Source of the DNA: an uncultured Lachnospiraceae bacterium
Lineage (GTDB): Bacteria; Bacillota; Clostridia; Lachnospirales; Lachnospiraceae
Reading direction: 5' to 3'
DNA: 64,000 nucleotides
Assembly: GCA_944381635.1 (NCBI GenBank)
Contig: CALWLY010000005.1
Location: 1 to 64,000 of the forward strand
Below the pieces are notes generated by a model. It was given only the letters and a program-made list of their open reading frames with translations, was not told the origin of the DNA and ran no database searches. Both the position numbers and the translations under genes were made by a program. Positions 1-7,605 of the stretch are shown here, piece after piece. Position 1 is the stretch's first letter. The number at the start of each line of letters is the position of its first letter.

Positions 1-26
1 CCAATCTATCAAAAATCGCATGTGAA

Positions 27-590
27 TTATAGTGAATTACTCCAACTCGCAAAGGGCTGGAGTAATTTTGTATCCGAACGCATTAATATTTTGCGCTTAC
101 GTTCCAGTCCTCGCTCCTGATAATATATCTTCAGTTGAGAGAAACTCAGATCCTGACGGGGAGATTGAATATTTCTTAATGTTGTGTGGATACGCTTTGC
201 ATATAAATCATCAATCATTGCCGTCGTCATAGGCTGAGTAGATGTCCCAACTCTAGTAAAACACCCAGATGGGGACATCCCCTGACTTTTAATGTAATAT
301 GGCTTTTCCAATCCGCTGGAAACCAGTATCTTTATGACTGGCACTTCCTCAATCGTTTCCGTCACGATATCGAATAACCCCATGGTAGATGGAAGGATAT
401 TATTTTTAATTCTGTCCGCAATTTTTAATTGCATTGAATCCAAATCTTTCTGTCTGACTGGGTGCCCTTCATCATCCAGTCCAATATACAGAATTCCGCC
501 TTCCCGATTATTTAAGAAAGCCACAATTTCTTTTTCCATTTTATCATTTAAAATAGACTTAAACTCTATACGATTACTTTCTTGTAACAC
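27..590 (-). pseudogene. Truncated AlbA_2/Schlafen-type ATP-binding protein
   Basis: The first ~155 residues match the AlbA_2 (Schlafen AAA_4-like) domain found in putative transcriptional regulators: an ESNRIEFK start, the FLNNREGGILYIGLDD core and a GCFTRVGTS motif. Family members usually run to about 400-500 residues. Here, after YYQERGLE, the frame goes into unrelated sequence and stops at residue 187, so the C-terminal part is missing or out of frame. The start is GTG behind a GGAGGGG ribosome binding site. The surrounding DNA is AT-rich, as in the DUF262 genes that follow. I read it as a decayed remnant, but a short functional form cannot be excluded. Confidence 0.6.
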
Positions 591-634
591 GATACCCCTC
601 CTGATTATTGCTTATAAATTAATCACTTATAGAT

Positions 635-748
635 TTATTCCAATCTCTCATGATTCATAGCCGCAATCTTGCAAATATATTCCTCCAAAGTGTACTTTTT
701 TTCTTCTTTCCAGTCACAAATAAATTCATCTGGTAATTTGTGTGTCCT
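635..748 (-). pseudogene. Short C-terminal gene remnant upstream of the AlbA-type protein
   Basis: An open stretch of 37 codons without a usable start ends at a TAA 44 bases before the AlbA-type gene, on the same strand. Its composition is protein-like (LPDEFICDWKEEKKYTLEEY, then an Ile/Ala-rich end), and it directly follows an in-frame TAG. It may be the tail of a decayed partner gene. I do not recognise the family. Confidence is low because the stretch is short. Confidence 0.25.
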
Positions 749-1202
749 CTACACAAAATAGTTTTTTCAATCACTCATTTGTAATTATTATATCAAATTT
801 CCCTTTTTTCACAACGCTTATAATCGCCAACATAATAGCCTCGTGGAATATTTGCTCTTTTAAGGGGGACTTTGTCATCTTTTAGCCTACAAAAAACCGA
901 GGCCAAAAACAGCTGCCTCTCGCACCGTTTTCGCCTCGATTTTTGCCAGAAATCCACGATATCTTGTAGTTTATCCCTCCATTTTTGCCCCTCCGTCGCA
1001 GCGTGTCAAAAGCGCCACCGTTTCCACATGAATACCAAATCAAAACATATCCCCACAAAATAGTGGAAATATAGGTAATATTTATACGGTACTATTACTG
1101 CTCATGCATCCCTTTTCCCACAAAATATAAATTCCATGAATTTTTCACTACCTTGGCGAAAAATTCTTACGATTAACCTAATTATGCTCTTAAATTTCAT
1201 AA
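749..1202. other. AT-rich intergenic region without a recognised gene
   Basis: Short open frames here are not protein-like. A GAGGC/GCCTC inverted pair occurs around 898-955 with A/T runs beside it, which could form a hairpin between the two accessory cassettes. No clear promoter, tRNA or repeat family was seen. Confidence 0.4.
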
Positions 1203-3212
1203 TTATTCTATTTTTGTTCCACCATCTATATCACGTGGACGTCTACTTTTAAGCAAATAGCAAAATGAATTATCATCTGGGATGGCAATATATTTTGAAG
1301 TTCCACTTAATAAAGTCTCTTCCTTAATTAATCGCCTTTTCCAATTAGGCATATCCTTTGGAAAAATAAATTCCCTTAAAATTTCATCATATGTTTTTTC
1401 AATGAGTAATAATACTAATTTCTTAAAATACTCTTTATAATCACTCCCAATAAAATACTCTATTTCTCTAAATTGAACAAACAATTTCCGTTTAACAGCT
1501 TGTCCAACATTCCAATAAGACCACCAGTAATGATAAAATTCATATTTTCCTTCTACTTCAATCGTAAGCATGGTTCTTCTTAATTTATCAGTAAGTTTAT
1601 CTTCACTATCAAAATAGTTACTAAATACATTACAAACTTTCCGCAAAATATCCCAATCAATACTATTGATATTTCCATTATATCCTGCACATTGTAATGC
1701 AAATGTGATGTGACCTCTTAATAATTCATTATCTTCAATTTTGAAGAGCAATTCTTTATATTGTGGATATTCTTGAATTATATTCGCTTTTACAATTTCT
1801 TCCCTGATTTGTTCTTTTGCAAATGTAGATTTAATAGGAGTAGTTGATAAATACTTATAAATATCAGAACATCCCGAAGACAATTCATGCACTAAATTAA
1901 TTGCACCTACAAAGGTGTCTGGGCTTCTAACAATATCAGGTCTTTTTCCATCAGAATCAATATCTCCACGGGAAACAATATTACGCACTACCCTAATCCA
2001 ATCCTCAAAACTAGTTTGGTCAAACAAACTCCCACAATGTATTAAGTATTCAGTCTGTGCAAAAAAAATAACTTTATGAGTATAAGACGATGTTGCAGTT
2101 CTAGGATTATTTCCCCCAAGTAATACCTCATGCATAATACTCTTTTTAGGTGCATGCCTCCATAAACAAAATGGTATGTTCAATCTTTTCAAATCTATTG
2201 TGCTATACAATTCATAGCAAGTACATATATAATTGAAAGCTTCTTCATTAATATAATCTACTAAATTTCTTGCAAAAGAATCCTCTTGTGTTCTTTGAAT
2301 AATTTCATTTCTCTGCTCTGGTTTTACTGCAAGCTTTCCTAATGCTGCATTTATCATCACAAGTGTTGAAATCAATCTCATGTGTGATATATCCACGCTA
2401 TGTTCATATTGAAAATTATTCCATATAAAGTCAGTCCAATATGTATCTATTTTTAAAGAAAAAGAATCAGCAACTTTTTTCCCTTCTTCCCACTTCTGTC
2501 GAAGTATTTTTGACTGTAATTCCGCCTTTAAATTTTCAAACGGAGTCAATAACCGTCCGCGAGCGTTCATTTTTATATACAAATCATCTGATAATCCAAA
2601 ATCTTCCAATATTAAATAGTAAAAAGTAATTATATTATTTTGGGTTAATAATCCCCATAAATTAGGTATATTCTTGAATTCATGATGAATATCATCAATT
2701 GTTTTTAACATAGCTCGAATGGTACTATCCTGTTTCCATGACAAAAAGAACCAGTTAGAATCTTCAATAATTTCTCTTATAGATTCATCTTCATTACCAA
2801 AATTTATAGGTTGCGCAACTAATTCTCGGCAAAATTCTCTTGAAGAAATTCTTGTTTCATATGTAAAATGCGACAGTATTTCATCTATCTTTTTATCCTC
2901 GTCAAGTTCCTTCTTATATGCATACCAATGTAACAAATACAAAGTCGTCAATCGTTGTTGTCCATCTAGCGGTTGAAAAATAGGTAACTTTTCATCGTTC
3001 TCATTTACTACATTTCCGTATATAAAATCCAGATTTAATTCCTGAGAATTTAAAATAGCATTTTTTATTGCCAAAAGAAAATTAACTCTTACAGTTTTAT
3101 TTTCTTCTCTCCCTTGTGCATAGTCTCTTTGTATAATAGGTATTTCAATCTGAAACCTATTTATCAATTTCCAAAACGAAAGTTTTGACGCATTTTTTGA
3201 TTCCTTTTCCAT
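1203..3212 (-). CDS. DUF262 (GmrS/ParB-like NTPase) protein, second gene of a DUF262 pair
   Basis: A 669-residue protein with an N-terminal DUF262 domain: PIIQRDYAQG near residue 30 and the signature DGQQRLTTLYLLHWY near residue 85. DUF262 is the nucleotide-dependent domain of GmrSD-type type IV restriction enzymes and of BrxU and SspE. No HNH motif is visible in the long C-terminal part. The frame could open at a TTG (3221). The ATG at 3212 is preferred because a GGAGGT site lies 8 bases before it, and it begins one base after the stop of the upstream DUF262 gene, so the two are translationally coupled. The gene is much more AT-rich than the chromosome to its right, suggesting acquisition. 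Defence against modified phage DNA is an inference from family and context. Confidence 0.8.
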   Translation of the reverse strand: MEKESKNASKLSFWKLINRFQIEIPIIQRDYAQGREENKTVRVNFLLAIKNAILNSQELNLDFIYGNVVNENDEKLPIFQPLDGQQRLTTLYLLHWYAYKKELDEDKKIDEILSHFTYETRISSREFCRELVAQPINFGNEDESIREIIEDSNWFFLSWKQDSTIRAMLKTIDDIHHEFKNIPNLWGLLTQNNIITFYYLILEDFGLSDDLYIKMNARGRLLTPFENLKAELQSKILRQKWEEGKKVADSFSLKIDTYWTDFIWNNFQYEHSVDISHMRLISTLVMINAALGKLAVKPEQRNEIIQRTQEDSFARNLVDYINEEAFNYICTCYELYSTIDLKRLNIPFCLWRHAPKKSIMHEVLLGGNNPRTATSSYTHKVIFFAQTEYLIHCGSLFDQTSFEDWIRVVRNIVSRGDIDSDGKRPDIVRSPDTFVGAINLVHELSSGCSDIYKYLSTTPIKSTFAKEQIREEIVKANIIQEYPQYKELLFKIEDNELLRGHITFALQCAGYNGNINSIDWDILRKVCNVFSNYFDSEDKLTDKLRRTMLTIEVEGKYEFYHYWWSYWNVGQAVKRKLFVQFREIEYFIGSDYKEYFKKLVLLLIEKTYDEILREFIFPKDMPNWKRRLIKEETLLSGTSKYIAIPDDNSFCYLLKSRRPRDIDGGTKIE

Positions 3213-3213
3213 A

Positions 3214-4905
3214 TTATTCAACCTCCATATATTGGTTTAATATCATTGCCAAATCATCCTCATATTTTTGTCGATCATCCTCTGTCCAAAACGAAATCTT
3301 CGGAGGATAATCGCTAAAATATTTTAGAAAAGTATTTTTCGTACATAAAGGTACAAACCCTCCACTTTTATCTCTTTCAATTATTGTTTTTCTTTTAATT
3401 GGAAATACGGCATTTTTGTAACTTCTATTTGTAAATGAATCCAATAATGTAAGATTTGAAATACCATTAATATCTTCAATCACTCCCGTTTCCTTATTGA
3501 TTATCTTATAGTTAAAATGATCATTTACCTGTTCAAATAACTGTTCAAATTCAGTATCATTATAAATATCACATGAATCTATATTTTTTAAAATATTCTT
3601 CCCGCCAGGAACATTTTTATCTACATATGGTTTTACATCATTAAGCCATTGTTTTCTCTCTGTTTTTTCAGGAATAGCATCTTTAAGTGAAGCAATATGC
3701 TCAATGTCCCATCTCTCTACTTTAAACGCATCAAAAGGAAAATATGATCTATCTTTATCATTTTTAAGCATGGTTATAATATTGTAAAGTAATAAAACGG
3801 ATTTTGTTTTACTATCACCATATTGTAATTCCGTGAGGCATGTTTTTTTATAATAGGTTTTTATAGCGTTATCTAGGTAATTAGAAAAAGCATTTTTACT
3901 CATAGAATATGAATTCTCATACAAATCTGAAATACTAAGAATTTTTACATATAGAACAAATCCGATTTTATGATACCATTCTCGTTTTTTAAACCATTCG
4001 TCAAATCGTTGATAATGGTCTTTAACTTCCTTCCAATTAAGGTTAAGATTCTCCTGATTATGTTTCTGCATCCTGTTATTAAAAAATCTAAACGTTGCAT
4101 AAGAATCTGCTTTTTGTTCTCCAGACATAAGATCAAAAATCAATTCAATACGATTATCTTGTTTTTGGGTGTCGCTAAGAAAATACCAAAGTCTATCATC
4201 TTGAAGTCCATTTTCAATAGTGTCCCATTCTGCCGCGATTTCAAATTGTCTCTGGCGAATTCTATCTATATCTTCTTTTCCATAATTTGAACTATTCAAA
4301 AATAACGCTTTTATAAGTTCAGAATTCGTCAAACTAATTTTTCCAATATTAAGCCTTGAAAAGACAGGTATTGTATCTAATTCAGATGTTTCATACCATA
4401 TAAACCTTGTATTAAATTTTATTTTTGATCTAAATGCGCCCTTATCAAAATCTTGATCTTTTTTTTCAAACCACCCTTCAATTGTTTTATATGCTCTGCT
4501 AATATAATAAAAATCTATATTTGTATCGTTAAGTTCTTGAGGCTTTTTCAAGAAATCTTTTGTCCCTTTCCTAGTTTCATAATCAATTTCAAAAAGTAAA
4601 TCCCTTTTATTCTCAACAAAATCCTGATTTAGATAAAAAAGAATAAGGTATACCGTTGTTAATCTCTGCTGCCCATCAATTAATTCATAATCACCACTCA
4701 ACCTCTTTTTTACAACAAGTGGTTGAAGGCAATACCATGTCTTTTCGTCACTATTAGGAATCTCCCTTGGTCTAAAATCATCAATATCATTCAACAAATC
4801 TGATACTTCTTGTTCTGTCCATCGATACCCTCTTTGATATGCTGGAACAAAAAAGGAACATTGACATAAATTATTTACGGTTTTTAAACACAGATTATTT
4901 TCCAT
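3214..4905 (-). CDS. DUF262 plus DUF1524 (HNH-like) protein, GmrSD family
   Basis: A 563-residue protein. The DUF262 part has FVPAYQRGYRW (~19-29) and IDGQQRLTTVYLILFYL (~76-92). The C-terminal part looks like DUF1524, the HNH-type nuclease module: IEHIAS with His near 403, then a segment from ~482 with NLTLL, spaced Asn residues and FPIKR. This is the GmrS-GmrD fused arrangement of type IV restriction enzymes that cut modified DNA. It is the first gene of a tight two-gene unit; the next DUF262 gene starts one base after its stop. The pair sits between a decayed AlbA-type gene and rlmD, at the edge of an AT-rich patch. Family assignment is firm; the actual target is unknown. Confidence 0.82.
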   Translation of the reverse strand: MENNLCLKTVNNLCQCSFFVPAYQRGYRWTEQEVSDLLNDIDDFRPREIPNSDEKTWYCLQPLVVKKRLSGDYELIDGQQRLTTVYLILFYLNQDFVENKRDLLFEIDYETRKGTKDFLKKPQELNDTNIDFYYISRAYKTIEGWFEKKDQDFDKGAFRSKIKFNTRFIWYETSELDTIPVFSRLNIGKISLTNSELIKALFLNSSNYGKEDIDRIRQRQFEIAAEWDTIENGLQDDRLWYFLSDTQKQDNRIELIFDLMSGEQKADSYATFRFFNNRMQKHNQENLNLNWKEVKDHYQRFDEWFKKREWYHKIGFVLYVKILSISDLYENSYSMSKNAFSNYLDNAIKTYYKKTCLTELQYGDSKTKSVLLLYNIITMLKNDKDRSYFPFDAFKVERWDIEHIASLKDAIPEKTERKQWLNDVKPYVDKNVPGGKNILKNIDSCDIYNDTEFEQLFEQVNDHFNYKIINKETGVIEDINGISNLTLLDSFTNRSYKNAVFPIKRKTIIERDKSGGFVPLCTKNTFLKYFSDYPPKISFWTEDDRQKYEDDLAMILNQYMEVE

Positions 4906-4967
4906 ACATATTTCCTCATTTTTTCATCAAAATCTTTGTAGTTTAATTTGTAACAAATCTTCCCACT

Positions 4968-6716
4968 TTAGACAATTTTATAATGCTTCAACGCATCCTT
5001 TATCGCTTCCGCCTTCTCTGCTGTCGGATGTTTTCTCGGCTGTTTCAATTCTTCTACCGCATTAGGGGCATCATACATTGGCAAGCCCAAACTTCTCTTT
5101 ACCTCCGCTATATAAGCAGTATGTACCTTGAAGCCATATTTAGCTTCTATGTATTCCTTTATCATTTTGTAGGTAACTCGCTCTTTCGGCTTGTACGCCT
5201 CGGCTCTTTTAGCGATATTATCAAGCGGCACTTTGCCCTCTCCCTCGCCAAACTCCACTTTTACGCTGATTGTGCTGTCAGGTTTTTTGTGGGAAAGCAG
5301 TACTACCGTCTCCACATTCGCCGTCCACGGGAACTGGTCCACGGCCACGGCTTTCTCCACTTCGTAGCCGCAGTCCAAAAACATCTCCAGATCTCTTGCA
5401 AGGCTGGTGGGTTTGCAGGAAATGTAGATCATTCTGTCCACACCGTAGTCAATAATTTTCTTCAGGGCTTTCGGATGGCAGCCGTCTCTGGGAGGATCCA
5501 GAATGATAAAGTCCGGTTTTTCTTCGATTTCATCCAGCACTTTCAGCACGTCGCCCGCGATAAATTCGCAGTTGGAAAGTCCGTTTAACTGGGCATTTTT
5601 TCTGGCGGCCTCCACTGCTTCCTCCACAATTTCCACGCCGATCACCTTTTTTGCCACCGGAGCCATGAGCTGAGCGATGGTTCCTGTTCCGCTGTAAAGG
5701 TCATACACGATACTTTCCTTTCCTGTATTTTCCGCATCCAGGTTGCCGATATATTCTCTGGCAGTCTGGTATAACACCTCGGCGCCCAGGCTGTTAGTCT
5801 GGAAAAAGGAAAACGGGGAAATTTTAAAACGCAGTCCTAAAAGTTCCTCATAGAAATAGTCCTGCCCATAGAGAACCACGGTCTTATCGCTTTTGACTAC
5901 ATCTGCCACAGAATCGTTCTGGATATGTAAAATTCCTGCGATTTTTCCTTTTAACGGAAGCTGCAGCAGCATTTCCTTAAAACCTTCCAGATTGTATTCC
6001 GCCTGTGTGGTTGTCACCAGAGCGATAAGAATTTCTCCTGTCTTCACGGCCTTTCTTACCAGAAGATGTCTCAGATAGCCTTTATGAGAAAGGCGATGGA
6101 AAAAATCTGCCCCGCAGTCCTGAAAATACGCCAGGGTTCCCTTTAAAATGCTTCGGTAGTCTTCGTCTACAATACGGCACTCATCCACCGTCACAATGTC
6201 ATAAAAACTGCCTCTTTTGTGCATGCCCAGAGCCAGAAGGCCGTCCTTAATTTCGTCTCCGAAAGAAAACTCCATCTTGTTGCGGTATCCGTAGCAAACC
6301 GGGCTTGCCTTAATACCTTCCCACACAAACTTTCTCTCCTGGCGGGATAAAACCGGCTCCAACAGGTCTTTTACCTGTTTTTCCTTGATTTTCAGCTGCT
6401 CTTCGTATGGCAGAGAGATATAAGTACATCCCCCGCACAGACCAAAATGTTTGCAGGATACTTCCCCGTTTTCCGTGTATTCGCTCTCCAGAGGACCCCT
6501 TTCTAAAACTTCCAAAAGTCTTCCTTCTCCTTTTCCTTTTCTAAACTTGCTTACTACAAAGCGTATTTTCTGTCCGGGAAGCGCATTCTTTACGATACAG
6601 ATTTCAGATTCCACTCTTTCACTGCCTTCTGTCTCCAATGCATCCGCCTCTACCACTGCTTTATTTGGGAATTTAACTTCTTTTACGATTCCGGTTCTGA
6701 TCTGTCCCTTTTTCAT
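4968..6716 (-). CDS. rlmD: 23S rRNA (uracil-5-)-methyltransferase, RlmD/RumA type
   Basis: A 582-residue SAM-dependent enzyme that makes 5-methyluridine in RNA. In order: an N-terminal TRAM domain (~1-75), the Fe-S cysteine motif CKHFGLCGGC (~88-97), FFQTNS, the SAM site DLYSGTGTIAQL, DPPRDGCHPKAL and the catalytic region YISCKPTSLARDL. A ~95-residue C-terminal extension follows the usual end (VKVEFGEGEGKV ... ALKHYKIV). It is not part of the E. coli enzyme but looks well formed. GC content is normal, so this gene marks the end of the AT-rich patch. Whether the target is U1939, U747 or both cannot be told from sequence. Confidence 0.88.
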   Translation of the reverse strand: MKKGQIRTGIVKEVKFPNKAVVEADALETEGSERVESEICIVKNALPGQKIRFVVSKFRKGKGEGRLLEVLERGPLESEYTENGEVSCKHFGLCGGCTYISLPYEEQLKIKEKQVKDLLEPVLSRQERKFVWEGIKASPVCYGYRNKMEFSFGDEIKDGLLALGMHKRGSFYDIVTVDECRIVDEDYRSILKGTLAYFQDCGADFFHRLSHKGYLRHLLVRKAVKTGEILIALVTTTQAEYNLEGFKEMLLQLPLKGKIAGILHIQNDSVADVVKSDKTVVLYGQDYFYEELLGLRFKISPFSFFQTNSLGAEVLYQTAREYIGNLDAENTGKESIVYDLYSGTGTIAQLMAPVAKKVIGVEIVEEAVEAARKNAQLNGLSNCEFIAGDVLKVLDEIEEKPDFIILDPPRDGCHPKALKKIIDYGVDRMIYISCKPTSLARDLEMFLDCGYEVEKAVAVDQFPWTANVETVVLLSHKKPDSTISVKVEFGEGEGKVPLDNIAKRAEAYKPKERVTYKMIKEYIEAKYGFKVHTAYIAEVKRSLGLPMYDAPNAVEELKQPRKHPTAEKAEAIKDALKHYKIV

Positions 6717-6911
6717 TCCTGCTTTTCGCTCCTTTTCCTTTCTTCCTTATCTTTTATCATACATGAAGTCCGGCATCTCAGGCCGTATATGCTGGTACTT
6801 TTTCCTGCTTTTTTTCCAAGATGCTCTGCACTCACGCCTACATTTCTACTTGCTTTAATTACTGATTATCTTACTCACTGACTGCCTGTCTTAACCACTG
6901 ACAACAGAAAA

Positions 6912-7021
6912 AGAGGGTGTCCCAAAAGTATTTCTTCTTTTGCTATTCTGCTCTGTGAAAACTGCTGTCTCTCCAAAATAGAATAGTAAAAGGAAGCATT
7001 CAAACTTCTGAGGCACCCTCT
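6912..7021. repeat. 110-bp imperfect palindrome (MITE-like or long terminator)
   Basis: The ends are an exact inverted repeat (AGAGGGTG at 6912-6919, CACCCTCT at 7014-7021). Inside, 6937-6949 (CTTTTGCTATTCT) pairs with 6980-6992 with one G-T wobble, so nearly the whole segment can fold into one long hairpin. On the minus strand it ends in CACCCTCTTTTTC, which would terminate transcription of the small membrane protein gene just upstream. The rest of 6717-7037 has no gene. Confidence 0.6.
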
Positions 7022-7037
7022 GTGTCCGTGATTCCGA

Positions 7038-7322
7038 TTATTCTTCCGGTGCTGCTTCTGCTTTTGCTTCGGTAGCTTCCATATCATCCTCGTCAAAGAA
7101 TTCGTCTTCAAAATCATCGTCGAAATCTTCATCAAAATCTTCCAGATAATCCGGCTGTAAATAACGGTATACTGCATAAGCGATACCTGCTACCGCTGCC
7201 ACAGCACCGATGATAGCCAGTACCCAAAGTACTGTGTTATCCTTCTTTTCTTCTTTTTTTCCAAGAATTTCATTCACCTTCATCACTTCCAGCAAATCGT
7301 CAAGTTTGTTCATACGCCCCAT
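7038..7322 (-). CDS. Small membrane protein with acidic tail, function unknown
   Basis: A 94-residue protein. Residues ~1-28 are a charged, possibly helical cytoplasmic segment (MNKLDDLLEVMKVNEILGKK). One transmembrane segment follows (~29-50, VLWVLAIIGAVAAVAGIAYAVY), then a very acidic Asp/Glu/Phe-rich tail and a short Ala/Glu end. The layout recalls small membrane proteins common in Lachnospiraceae, but I cannot name the family with certainty. It follows pcrA on the same strand after a 283-base gap and is followed by the long palindrome that could act as terminator. The start may be the ATG three codons further in (MNKLDD). Confidence 0.65.
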   Translation of the reverse strand: MGRMNKLDDLLEVMKVNEILGKKEEKKDNTVLWVLAIIGAVAAVAGIAYAVYRYLQPDYLEDFDEDFDDDFEDEFFDEDDMEATEAKAEAAPEE

Positions 7323-7605
7323 CCTTTCTATCTCTCTGACCTTTCAGGAAATAAACCGCCGCGAAAAATGCGGCCTCTCTTGTTTCCTTCCCTTTCCCGG
7401 AGCCTGTCTTTTACCTCTCACACTCCCGGTCAAAAATTCTGTTGCTTTCATGGGTACACGACCCATTCTCTTTCTTTATCATACCACCCTTTGGCGGAAT
7501 TTACTACCGATACTTATGGATTTTATATTTTTTTCAGAGAAATTCCAGACTTTTTGGCTTTTCTCTTTTCTAGTATTACTCTTATTTTCAGTTTCATCCA
7601 TTTTT
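7323..7605. other. Leader region of the small membrane protein gene
   Basis: On the minus strand a TATGAT box near 7480 could start a transcript with a ~150-base leader. The leader holds small inverted pairs: GGGT/ACCC, GGGAG/CTCC, and GCCGC/GCGGC close to the start codon. No known riboswitch class was recognised. Confidence 0.3.

Noticed and set aside
872..1063. 63-codon plus-strand frame in the left intergenic region
   Set aside because: No ribosome binding site and no recognisable protein features; composition follows the intergenic DNA.
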